This document shows positions 32,657 to 40,025 of a stretch of 43,665 nucleotides of DNA, in pieces; position 1 is the first letter of the stretch; each line of letters begins with the position of its first letter. The notes beneath the pieces were generated by a model. It searched no databases. It saw only the letters and a list, made by a program, of their open reading frames with translations, and was not told the DNA's origin. The translations under genes were made by a program, and so were the position numbers. The stretch is from Candidatus Poribacteria bacterium (GTDB lineage Bacteria > Poribacteria > WGA-4E > WGA-3G): positions 1 through 43,665 of the forward strand of contig JAJEIP010000025.1 of the NCBI GenBank assembly GCA_022827885.1, written 5' to 3'.

Positions 32657-34171
32657 CTACGCATACGATAACCGCTCAACCCTTCTTTCCAATGGCTCCA
32701 TTGTTTCAAGAATACGACCCAGAAGATACATCCGATCTGCAGCGTAGGCACTATTCTCCCACTGATTGACCCGTTCACTCGGATCCTTTTCCAGATCGTA
32801 AAGTTCCCCATAAGTGTGCCCACAATACCATGTCAGTTTCCGTGTATCCGTCACAATCGTTTTGAGCCGCAAGCCGCGCGGATCGTCCACACATTCAACC
32901 AATACCGAATCTCGGGTGGATGCCGTCTCACCTGTAAGCATCGGTATAACGTCCACACCATCCGTATCTGATGGGGTTGACAAGCCGATTGCAGAGAGGA
33001 CCGTCGGGACGATATCGACATGGCTGAAAAGTGCCTGTGTCCGCTGTCCAGCAGGAATCATTGCGGGAAATCGCAGCAACGTTGGCACACGGACAAGCTG
33101 CTCATAATGGAACGGTCCCTTCATCCAGAGACCGTGATCACCGAGAAGTTCACCGTGGTCCGTCGTGAAAAGTACTAACGTATTCTCTGTCAGTCCGTAT
33201 GTATCCAAACACTCCAGAATCCGTCCCATCTGCTGATCGATGATCTTCACCATATTGTAATAGTAGGCTCTACCAAGACGGGCATCGGTGTCGGAGACCT
33301 TGCGATAATCCGCACCGCCGCCCTGTCCCGCGATGGCAAACGTGCCACGGATCTCCGACTTTTCAAGCTGACCGTATCGTGCCTCTAAAAAGTGGGGCGG
33401 CTTGTCGTCCAATTCGCCTTCAACAAAATCCGGCAGTGGGACGTGCGCCGGATCAACGCGCGCCTCAAATTCAGTTGGAACACAGTGGGGATGATGCGGA
33501 TCTTGGAAACCGACTGCCAATAGGAACGGCTCAGAGGTGTCTCGGTTCGATAGGAAATCTATTGTCCGATCGGCTGTCCAGACGCTATTATGGTATTTCA
33601 GGGGTATATCCCAATCGTAAGCCTCACCACCGAAACCTCGTTCACTTAGGCGTGTTGCTTTGCTGTAACTCGCGAACGTTTCCGCAGCAACACATGAACG
33701 CACCCACTCACCGTAATGTCCCGCAACGCCATAAGTCGCATGACCGAGTGCCAGTTCCACCGTCTCAAATCCATAGTAGGGACCCCGGAAATTCGGGTAA
33801 CGCTTCGTATCGCCGCGGGTTTCAACTGACGCTGCCGGGGATGCCCCGAAAGGTTGGAAGTGTGCCTTACCGATGTAGTGCGTGCGGTAGCCGACTTCGG
33901 CGAGCCGATGCGACAACAGGGTTTCGTCTTCAGGGACGTTCATGCCGACGTTCCACGCCCCGTGACGACTCACATATCGTCCCGAAAAAATTGAGGCGCG
34001 AGCGGGTGTGCAGACTGGATTTGCACAGTATGCCCGTTCAAAACAGACACCTTCAGCGGCGAACTGGTCCAGATGCGGTGTATCTGTGAACGTTGACCCA
34101 TAGCAGCCCAAACTATCTGTCCGCTGCTGATCGGTCGTGATAATCAGGATATTCGGTTGTTGTGTGCTCAT
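32657..34171 (-). CDS. Cys-type sulfatase
   Basis: A 504-residue alkaline-phosphatase-superfamily enzyme. The start at 34171 opens with MSTQQPNILIITTDQQRTDS. The catalytic signature CTPARASIFSGR begins at Cys54, which must be oxidised to formylglycine. Other metal/substrate segments are YIGKAHFQPFG, LLAVGFQDPHHPHC, ENTLVLFTTDHGELLGDHG and MKGPFHYEQLVRVPTLLRFP. It has no signal peptide, so it may act in the cytoplasm. Substrates of relatives are sulfated glycans or choline/steroid sulfates; this one cannot be assigned. The SUMF1 protein at 6211 lacks the activating cysteines, so its formylglycine-generating enzyme must be elsewhere. It follows the TIM-barrel gene by 22 bases and is probably co-transcribed. 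Confidence 0.93.
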   Translation of the reverse strand: MSTQQPNILIITTDQQRTDSLGCYGSTFTDTPHLDQFAAEGVCFERAYCANPVCTPARASIFSGRYVSRHGAWNVGMNVPEDETLLSHRLAEVGYRTHYIGKAHFQPFGASPAASVETRGDTKRYPNFRGPYYGFETVELALGHATYGVAGHYGEWVRSCVAAETFASYSKATRLSERGFGGEAYDWDIPLKYHNSVWTADRTIDFLSNRDTSEPFLLAVGFQDPHHPHCVPTEFEARVDPAHVPLPDFVEGELDDKPPHFLEARYGQLEKSEIRGTFAIAGQGGGADYRKVSDTDARLGRAYYYNMVKIIDQQMGRILECLDTYGLTENTLVLFTTDHGELLGDHGLWMKGPFHYEQLVRVPTLLRFPAMIPAGQRTQALFSHVDIVPTVLSAIGLSTPSDTDGVDVIPMLTGETASTRDSVLVECVDDPRGLRLKTIVTDTRKLTWYCGHTYGELYDLEKDPSERVNQWENSAYAADRMYLLGRILETMEPLERRVERLSYA

Positions 34172-34193
34172 AGTGTTAAGGGTGCTACCTTTC

Positions 34194-35015
34194 CTATCCA
34201 CAAAAGGGTTTGAGATAGGTGTAACTCTGCTCCGCTGCGTCTTCAGGCTCCATAATCTCTCGGAACGCCTGATGCACCGTCACGTATCCATCGTAACCGA
34301 TCGCTTCCAGTCCGCGAAACACCAGTGGATAATCGATGCCACCTTCGTCCTGCAAACGGATCGGATCGTGCGGGACTTCACCCTGAATCCACGTCAAAAG
34401 GCGGGTCTGTCCCTCTGGGCGGCGGATGTGATTCTGAAGATAGACGTTCAAAAGATACGGTGAGAACCGTTTAAGCGTCTCAACACCGTAATCTTGAGCA
34501 CACAGGTCGAGGTTGGCAGGTTCATAGATGATCCCGAAATTTTTTCGACCCACCCGCTTCAATACATCGACTGAACCCTCTACCGTTTCAAACAGACTTT
34601 GCGTATGCGATTGATGCGCCAGACGGATACCGCGCTCAGCGGCTTCATCGGAGGCACGTTGTGCCCACGGAATGTCTGCCTCGACCTTCATCGCGATGCG
34701 GATGAGATCCGCCCCAAGAAGTTCTGTTAAATCCAGATAGGGGGTTATATTGCGGAGTCCATCCGGTCCTTGCTCGTTGTTGAGTGGAACGGGAAAATCC
34801 CCAGTGATCATTGACACCTTCAGGTTAAGCAATGCCGCCTGTTTGCGCGCGGCGGTAATTTGCTCTAAAGGCGAGTGGATACCGACTTGGGAGGCACGCA
34901 TACAGACTGCCGCGTAGCCGAGTCCTGCTGCCAGTTCAGTCAGTTGTTCAAAGGTATGCGTGGCATCTCTTTTCGATGCCGTTTCTGCGACGCGGACAGA
35001 AAGTGAAAGTTTCAT
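34194..35015 (-). CDS. sugar phosphate isomerase/epimerase-like TIM-barrel protein (AP endonuclease 2 family)
   Basis: A 273-residue xylose-isomerase-like barrel. Segments: FEQLTELAAGLGYAAVCMRA, then QITAARKQAALLNLKVSMIT, LRNITPYLDLTELLGADLIR, ERGIRLAHQSHTQSLFETVE with a metal-type His, NFGIIYEPANLDLCAQDYG, EGGIDYPLVFRGLEAIGYDG and a final YVTVHQAF. Members act as isomerases or epimerases on sugars and inositols, or as endonucleases. The partner sulfatase downstream suggests use of a (sulfated) sugar, but that is inference. The gene is preceded by a hairpin leader closely like that of secA. Confidence 0.85.
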   Translation of the reverse strand: MKLSLSVRVAETASKRDATHTFEQLTELAAGLGYAAVCMRASQVGIHSPLEQITAARKQAALLNLKVSMITGDFPVPLNNEQGPDGLRNITPYLDLTELLGADLIRIAMKVEADIPWAQRASDEAAERGIRLAHQSHTQSLFETVEGSVDVLKRVGRKNFGIIYEPANLDLCAQDYGVETLKRFSPYLLNVYLQNHIRRPEGQTRLLTWIQGEVPHDPIRLQDEGGIDYPLVFRGLEAIGYDGYVTVHQAFREIMEPEDAAEQSYTYLKPFCG

Positions 35016-35063
35016 TTTTTTAACTGTGTGCTCCTGGACGGCGTTTCCGTTGTCAACGCCGAT
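35016..35063 (-). promoter_or_regulatory. secA-type hairpin leader
   Basis: Read on the - strand: GGCGTT (35060-35055), nine-base loop, AACGCC (35045-35040), then GTCCAGGAGCACACAGTTAA and AAAAATG. The layout hairpin, CCAGGAGCA, AGTTAAAAAA, ATG equals that at 12809-12852, although the stem sequence differs. Confidence 0.55.
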
Positions 35064-35150
35064 CTAAAATTGTTAGGAATTCTGTTTCAGGTGATGAAAG
35101 GTCTGTTAACAATTGAAACACTGTCAGGACAACGGACACAGTTTTAATCG

Positions 35151-36002
35151 TTAAAAAAACAGAATATCGGCGATTGAAAGTGCCATTAGGACCAGGCTAA
35201 TCATGCCGTTCAGTGTGAAAAAAGCGAGGTTAACACGGGACAGGTCCGTCGGTTTAACAATAGCGTGCTCATAGATGAAGATGAGCACCACGATCCCGAC
35301 CCCGATGTAATAAAAGAGTCCTAATTCAACAAGAAGTGGAAGTCCAAGGAGTAGCAATACCGCGATGACGTGCAAGGCAGACGAGAGCCATAACGACCAC
35401 CGAACCCCAATTTTCGCAGGAATCGAGTGCAATCCATGCTTCCTATCGAAATTAACGTCTTGACACGCATAGATAATGTCAAATCCCGCTGTCCAGAGGA
35501 GCACCACAAGGCAGAGAATTATGGGTGGCACCGCAAAACTGCCTTGGATCGCAATCCACGCGCCGACAGGTGAAATGGAGAGGGAAAGTCCGAGCCAGAA
35601 ATGTGAGAGCGCAGTGAAACGTTTCGTATAGGAGTACCCCATAACGATAATAATGGCAACAGGCGACAGCGCAAATGCAAGTGGATTCAGTTGCCACGCC
35701 GCAAAAACCAATAGTCCCGCCGACGCAATTGTGAAACCCCACACAGTGCTCTTCGTGATTAAACCCGCAGGAAGCGCACGCATAGCGGTGCGTGGATTCT
35801 TCGCATCGAACTCGGCATCAGCGAGTCGGTTAAATGCCATCGCGCAGCTACGCGCCCCTACCATCGCCACGAGAATCCAGCCGAATTTTGCCAGCGCAGG
35901 CAACCCGTCTGCAGCAATAAAGGCACTCATAACCGCAAACGGAAGCGCGAAGATCGTGTGTTCAAATTTAATCATCTCCAAGATGATCTTGAGTTTCTTC
36001 AT
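35151..36002 (-). CDS. UbiA-family prenyltransferase (4-hydroxybenzoate/futalosine-pathway type)
   Basis: A 283-residue integral membrane protein with about eight or nine helices. First Asp-rich site: NRLADAEFDAKNPRT, with Asn58, Asp62 and Asp66. Second site: IIYACQDVNFDRKHGLHSIP at about residues 175-194. GYSYTKRFTALSHFWLG lies between. These sites bind Mg and the prenyl diphosphate, and the family attaches a polyprenyl tail to an aromatic acid. The exact motif pattern fits UbiA-like 4-hydroxybenzoate transferases and MqnP of the futalosine menaquinone route; I cannot separate the two here since no other quinone gene is present. It stands alone between two small gaps. Confidence 0.92.
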   Translation of the reverse strand: MKKLKIILEMIKFEHTIFALPFAVMSAFIAADGLPALAKFGWILVAMVGARSCAMAFNRLADAEFDAKNPRTAMRALPAGLITKSTVWGFTIASAGLLVFAAWQLNPLAFALSPVAIIIVMGYSYTKRFTALSHFWLGLSLSISPVGAWIAIQGSFAVPPIILCLVVLLWTAGFDIIYACQDVNFDRKHGLHSIPAKIGVRWSLWLSSALHVIAVLLLLGLPLLVELGLFYYIGVGIVVLIFIYEHAIVKPTDLSRVNLAFFTLNGMISLVLMALSIADILFF

Positions 36003-36035
36003 CCTCTATCTCGCACATTTCTCACTACCTTCTTT

Positions 36036-36064
36036 GTAGGAGGGATCTCCGAATCCCGACGCTT
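36036..36064 (+). repeat. GTAGG hairpin repeat
   Basis: GTAGGAGGGATCTCCGAATC (36036-36055) then CCGACGCTT. Stem GGGAT (36042-36046) with ATCCC (36053-36057). It aligns with 24293-24322, where the stem is GCGA/TCGC, so the variation is paired on both arms. It fills most of the 78-base gap between the UbiA and LarA-like genes. Confidence 0.55.
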
Positions 36065-36080
36065 TCTGACTGATGGCTAC

Positions 36081-37334
36081 CTAAAACGGCAACAGGTTGC
36101 CTGCTGCGTCAAACGCAAGCGGTTTCGTCTCGCCGATAACCTCTAACCTTGAGTGCAGTTTCGCGTCTTCAAGCAGCACTTCAGAGATGTCGAGTTCCGT
36201 TAATCTCAGGGTGCTCTCAATCCGGATAACCCGTGCGTCCTCCGGCTCCGTGAGACCAATGGTATCGAGTGCCACTTCAATCGCCTCCCGATCCGTGTCA
36301 TAGTAGAACGGAATTTTCGATTTCTGCGGTCCAAGTGCTGTGATGCCGTTCATATAAGTAGAATGTCGGTCAATCTTATCCACGAGGCGGGTCGTTGTGA
36401 AGTCAGCGAGTCCGATACCGGTGGCATTGCCATCGCTCTCTTCGGTGATATCTCGGACAAATATTCGGAGAATCGCCGGTTTTGCGGGTTCCGGCTCAAA
36501 GTTCTGCATCATCCTGCCGATGACGTTTGTATCCATACCCGTGCCGCTCATGTTTTTACCTGTCCAATCCACGATGAGCAGATCCAGGTCGTCGAATGGG
36601 AGGCGTCCCATCAGCGATTTCGCCTCAACAAGCAGTTCACGTTCGGTTTGAAGGAGTTGTGCCGCGGGCATCGCGACCGCTTTCGCAGTATCTTCGTGTG
36701 CGTTCTCAATCAATCCGATACCGAAAGCGATCTTGCCGCTATCGAGGATGAAACCCCCCACAGCGGTGATAACGTGCTCAAAGCCGTACTGAAAGAATGC
36801 ACGGTGGTAGAAGTTCGCTCCCCGCTGTTTGCCGAGTCCGATAACCATCATCTTCATCAAGCCGCTCTCGATGGACCCATTGAAATCTGTGTGCGCCTTA
36901 ATGCGATTGAGCGGGATAACGTGATCCGCCTCAGCGGCATACCGATCAAAAAAAACGGGCAAGCCATCCGCTGTCTTTCCGAGTTCCACGACTTCCATTG
37001 TCGCTTTCACCGGTGCACCGACGGTTTCTTCGGTGATACCGTAATGTTCCAGCACACTCCGCTGTCCTTCCGGAGTTGCGCCACCGTGGCTTCCCATTGC
37101 TGGAACGACAAAGGGGTGCGCACCGAGTGTTTTGAGATAATCAGCAGTCGCCTTGACCGCCGTCGCGACATTCGCAACACCGCGGCTCCCTGCGGTAATG
37201 GCGACAGTCTCGCCGGGTTTGATAAGAGCAGCGGCGTGAATCCGATCCAGTTCTGTATGAATCGCTGCGGGGAGATCGGTGAGAACGGGTGCCTCGAACC
37301 GCTGTTGGATCCGTGTCATTTTTGGAAGTGCCAT
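36081..37334 (-). CDS. LarA-family protein, probable nickel-pincer-dependent racemase/epimerase
   Basis: A 417-residue protein that matches the lactate racemase N-terminal domain (DUF2088) pattern: ALIKPGETVAITAGSRGVAN, AHPFVVPAMGSHGGAT, then DHVIPLNRIKAHTDFNGSIE, SGLMKMMVIGLGKQRGANFY and HRAF. His83, His148, Lys161 and His177 lie where LarA has its Ni-coordinating and cofactor-binding residues. The 16-residue Lys-to-His step is the same as in LarA (Lys184/His200), and the His83-His148 distance (65) is close to the 66 there. LarA homologues racemise or epimerise 2-hydroxy acids. The substrate here is unknown. LarC is encoded at 26972. A CGCAAGGTAAATTAAAAAAG leader lies 16 bases upstream of the ATG. 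Confidence 0.82.
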   Translation of the reverse strand: MALPKMTRIQQRFEAPVLTDLPAAIHTELDRIHAAALIKPGETVAITAGSRGVANVATAVKATADYLKTLGAHPFVVPAMGSHGGATPEGQRSVLEHYGITEETVGAPVKATMEVVELGKTADGLPVFFDRYAAEADHVIPLNRIKAHTDFNGSIESGLMKMMVIGLGKQRGANFYHRAFFQYGFEHVITAVGGFILDSGKIAFGIGLIENAHEDTAKAVAMPAAQLLQTERELLVEAKSLMGRLPFDDLDLLIVDWTGKNMSGTGMDTNVIGRMMQNFEPEPAKPAILRIFVRDITEESDGNATGIGLADFTTTRLVDKIDRHSTYMNGITALGPQKSKIPFYYDTDREAIEVALDTIGLTEPEDARVIRIESTLRLTELDISEVLLEDAKLHSRLEVIGETKPLAFDAAGNLLPF

Positions 37335-37683
37335 GCGTTTCCGTCCTTTTTTAATTTACCTTGCGTACGATTTTGGAAATAATTTTTTGCTATAGATTCT
37401 GTCTAATTCCTAATGATGCCGTTATGTTCACCTGTGGGTGGACTGTGTCGGCAATTCTATCAGAAACAGAACAGAAATACAAGAGAAATGTGGCGTTCCT
37501 CGAACTCGGTAGGTGCGGTTTGTAACCGCACCGAGTGATGCAAAACATCATACCCATAGAATTTAACGGGAGATAATTCGTCTGAATCACGGATTGTCGC
37601 GGATTATACGGATTGCGCGAATTGTAAGGGGGATTTGTGTGTTACTGACTGTTAGTCCCAGCGGGGCGACATCTGTGTAGAAT
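37335..37683. repeat. gene-free stretch with three repeat families
   Basis: No gene is seen. On the - strand 37346-37364 is a CGCAAGGTAAATTAAAAA leader for the LarA-like gene. A GTAGG hairpin (GGTAGGTGCGGTTTGTAACC, 37508-37527, continuing GCACC) has stem GGTGCGGTT/AACCGCACC and a CATACCCATAGAA tail. Then come TCTGAATCACGGATTGTCGC (37581-37600) with GGATT repeated three times, and a palindrome GTCCC-AGC-GGGGC (37655-37667) with tail GACATCTGTGTAGAA that runs to the toxin stop. Confidence 0.55.
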
Positions 37684-38127
37684 TTATGTGCCCTTCTTGT
37701 GCGATGGGCAAACCTCATGGTTGGGGTCCCACCAAAGTAAATAGGCTTTTCCTTCCATTTGAATTGCCCAAAGTCGCTGCCTACCGGTTAGTCGAAATGA
37801 AACTAATTCTTCTTGGTCATCATGTCCTAATTCTTCTAGCCTTTTTTGTGCGTCCCTTATAATTTTGCTTACCTGTATTTTATGGTTCTTGTGGTGGTCT
37901 CGTCCTAATATTTCACTCCACTTCTTCTTTTCAAAATCGCGCATCTTTTCCCATATCTCCTGAAAGAAATAAGAACAATTGACTTGATTCCAACCCCATT
38001 GACCATCACTATCAACCTTTGAAACATTCCAGACGAGTTCCCCGCTATCGGCTGGCACCACAGAAGAAGATTTGGGTTTCTTTGTTTTCTTAGGATTACG
38101 TTGTCGTCTAGGTTTCCCCTTACTCAT
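37684..38127 (-). CDS. probable toxin of the Panacea toxin-antitoxin operon
   Basis: A 147-residue protein, with an alternative start at 38136 adding three residues. The first 25 residues are Lys/Arg-rich and probably disordered. Then follow WGWNQVNCSYFFQEIWEKMR, FEKKKWSEILG, ISKIIRDAQKRLEELGHDDQ, SFRLTGRQRLWAIQMEGKAY and LLWWDPNHEVCPSHKKG. The last part (Arg-x-Trp-x-Ile, then WWDPxHEVCPS) is a sequence pattern seen in many short uncharacterised proteins; I do not know a named family for it. It is the last gene, overlapping the Panacea gene by 8 bases, which is the usual toxin position beside a Panacea antitoxin. The toxic role is inferred from context. Confidence 0.65.
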   Translation of the reverse strand: MSKGKPRRQRNPKKTKKPKSSSVVPADSGELVWNVSKVDSDGQWGWNQVNCSYFFQEIWEKMRDFEKKKWSEILGRDHHKNHKIQVSKIIRDAQKRLEELGHDDQEELVSFRLTGRQRLWAIQMEGKAYLLWWDPNHEVCPSHKKGT

Positions 38128-38842
38128 CTTCAACATCTTCCTCAGCTGGTAGCGAACTATAATAATCCGCCATCGTGTCTAAAGATATAACCCTATTACC
38201 CCGTGCTAGTGGGAGTAAGCCTTTTCTCGCTTGGATCCAAGGATCTTCCATGTGGGTAAGTTCAATTAGCCATTGGGCAGATTTATTTCCATAATATTCA
38301 AGCACGGCATCCACTGTTTCCTGCTGTGCCGGATTTAATAAACGAGGGTTGCCAATTGGCATCGCCGATATTTCATACATTCCACGATGGTAATCAAATA
38401 ATTCTCTTACGACGGGACCATTTGCCCAAGCCTCAATATTTTCCTCAAATAGAGGATTTTCATCCCACACCAATGACCATGCTTGACTATAGTATACCAG
38501 TTTTTGGAGTTTCATTGTAGTCATTGATTCCATCTTCTGTAGAATATAGGCTGCAACATCAAAGACTCGAATTTTCGGTGTTTCTGGATCCAGTTCCTGT
38601 AATTTCTCCCAAGTTAGGTATTCTTCCAACTCAGGAAAATTAAGGTCTGCATCAAACTCTGAATCTAACAATTCTTCAAAGTCAAGGTCTATATCAAACT
38701 CAGAATCAAATGACTCTTCAAAGTTGGTGTCTTCATCAAACTCTGAGTTGAAGGTGTTTATGGTTTTTTCATAATCCACTGTGTCTTCGGAAAAAGTGAC
38801 TTCCTCTTCAGGGATTTCACTTGTGTCGCGCCATTTCCTCAT
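38120..38842 (-). CDS. Panacea (DUF4065) domain antitoxin with acidic tandem repeats
   Basis: A 240-residue protein. Residues 93-230 form a DUF4065/Panacea domain, as in SocA and PanA antitoxins: FDVAAYILQKMESMTTMKLQ, KLVYYSQAWSLVWDENPLFE, IEAWANGPVVRELFDYHRG and WLIELTHMEDPWIQAR. The first part is highly acidic and contains three exact 14-residue repeats at 30-43, 44-57 and 58-71 around the core SEFDxDxxF(E/P)E (DNA repeat span 38630-38755). Panacea domains neutralise varied toxins through direct contact. The repeats may extend the toxin-binding surface or mimic nucleic acid; that is speculation. It overlaps both neighbours (4 and 8 bases), so it is the middle gene of an operon. Confidence 0.85.
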   Translation of the reverse strand: MRKWRDTSEIPEEEVTFSEDTVDYEKTINTFNSEFDEDTNFEESFDSEFDIDLDFEELLDSEFDADLNFPELEEYLTWEKLQELDPETPKIRVFDVAAYILQKMESMTTMKLQKLVYYSQAWSLVWDENPLFEENIEAWANGPVVRELFDYHRGMYEISAMPIGNPRLLNPAQQETVDAVLEYYGNKSAQWLIELTHMEDPWIQARKGLLPLARGNRVISLDTMADYYSSLPAEEDVEDE

Positions 38843-39492
38843 GCGATATCTCCTTTCATCTCTAAATTATAGACTTCAGCGATAAATTCTATTGCTTCTT
38901 GTTTTAATTCGAGGATTGAAGTTTCCGAAATTCCTGCCTTAAACGCAATTAAATCGGGGATCTTAAAATCGAAGTTAAACTTAAAGGTGCCTTTCCCTTC
39001 CTCAAGTCCAATAGCGAAATTAAGGGGGTGCTCATTTAATTCCAAACGACGAGTATATTCTTCACTGATCAATGATGCACCAAACTGTTTAATTTCTTCT
39101 AAATCTTTTGGACGTATGAGATTTCTTAAATCTTCACTGACATTATCTTGAGTAAAAAGAAAGTTAACACCGTATCCAGAAACAGGAGTATGCGGAAGAT
39201 AATCAGCAAGTTGCAGGGCCAAGTCTTGTATTCGATCTAAGTTCTCATCTTCGTTTTTTACTGGAATAAAATTTAGTTTGTTCCCTTGCAATAAAATTCT
39301 AACTTCCTTGGATGATATACGTGGAGAAACAAGTTGTGGGTTAAAACCTTGCGGAAACTGAGCTTGTATGTCTACTGTTAACTGCTCATCCGCTGCCGGA
39401 AAAAGATATCTTTTAATCCAGTTCGGATTAAATATGTGACCATTCCAACCACCTACAATAACTAGCCCACTAGAGGATTGGTCTAATTTCAT
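38839..39492 (-). CDS. unknown first gene of the Panacea operon
   Basis: A 217-residue protein starting at ATG 39492, with AGGAAG five bases upstream; a GTG at 39498 is less likely. It begins MKLDQSSSGLVIVGGWNGHI, then FNPNWIKRYLFPAADEQLTV. Middle and C-terminal parts have VSGYGVNFLFTQDNVSEDLR, RRLELNEHPLNFAIGLEEGK and FNFDFKIPDLIAFKAG. It looks soluble, alpha/beta, with no signal peptide, and has a faint resemblance to TIGR04255-type proteins that I cannot confirm. It ends in a 4-base overlap (ATGA) with the Panacea gene, so the three genes are translated together. It might be a third component (sensor, chaperone or inhibitor). Confidence 0.75.
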   Translation of the reverse strand: MKLDQSSSGLVIVGGWNGHIFNPNWIKRYLFPAADEQLTVDIQAQFPQGFNPQLVSPRISSKEVRILLQGNKLNFIPVKNEDENLDRIQDLALQLADYLPHTPVSGYGVNFLFTQDNVSEDLRNLIRPKDLEEIKQFGASLISEEYTRRLELNEHPLNFAIGLEEGKGTFKFNFDFKIPDLIAFKAGISETSILELKQEAIEFIAEVYNLEMKGDIA

Positions 39493-39527
39493 AAGCACTT
39501 CCTTTCAAAGGCTTGGATCGTTTGCAC

Positions 39528-39571
39528 AAACGCTCGACTTAGTACCTATTCAACGCTGAAGTCGAGCGTTT
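39528..39571. promoter_or_regulatory. 13-bp inverted repeat upstream of the Panacea operon
   Basis: AAACGCTCGACTT (39528-39540) and AAGTCGAGCGTTT (39559-39571) are perfect inverted copies separated by 18 bases, about 35 bases upstream of the operon's first ATG. The position suits an operator for the toxin-antitoxin operon, a terminator hairpin lacking a T-run, or another dispersed repeat. Confidence 0.6.
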
Positions 39572-39722
39572 ACAAATCGATATATACATACTTGTTAAAT
39601 GATATGTTTGTCTATATTGGTCATAATGTAGAGTAATTATAACACATTTTCGCTCAGAAACCAAGTTTTTTATTAACAGCGTTTCTGGACAGGCGATGGA
39701 GATACGTAACCATGATGTCTTC

Positions 39723-40025
39723 TCAATATAACGATCTCAAACGATCCTGACGTTCCTCCCAATCTGGAAGATACGCAGACATGAAACTCTTGAACAACTT
39801 ACCGTGATTCGGGACAAGTAGATGCACCAATTCATGAACAATCACGTATTCCGTCAACGCCTCCGGCAAATTGAGTAGGTCGGTGTTGAGTGTCAATCGT
39901 CCTTTCATTGATATAGATGCCCATTTCCGCTCCATCTGACGGAGATGAATCTCCCGCACCTTCACACCGATACGGTCTGCCCACTGCACTACTGTCCCTT
40001 TCAAATCCTCTCTACTGGCGTTCAT
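39723..40025 (-). CDS. short YgjP/SprT-like metallopeptidase
   Basis: A 100-residue protein with a zinc peptidase motif HELVHL (His64, Glu65, His68) and a third ligand candidate His74 in PNHGKLF. It matches the C-terminal half of YgjP-like (DUF45) peptidases, which are normally about 230 residues: VREIHLRQMERKWASISMKG, LTLNTDLLNLPEALTEYVIV and ending YLPDWEERQDRL. Only the catalytic half is present, with its own start codon. Its ATG overlaps the hsdR stop by 4 bases. Such peptidase genes are often found at type I restriction loci; the reason is unknown. Confidence 0.85.
   Translation of the reverse strand: MNASREDLKGTVVQWADRIGVKVREIHLRQMERKWASISMKGRLTLNTDLLNLPEALTEYVIVHELVHLLVPNHGKLFKSFMSAYLPDWEERQDRLRSLY

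Noticed and set aside
33379-34089. 236-codon open frame on the + strand
   Set aside because: It is antisense to the sulfatase gene, with low-complexity Arg/His/Pro composition and no recognisable domain.
36363-37382. Long 339-codon open frame on the + strand
   Set aside because: It is a shadow of the LarA-like gene on the - strand, which has clear family motifs; the + frame has none.
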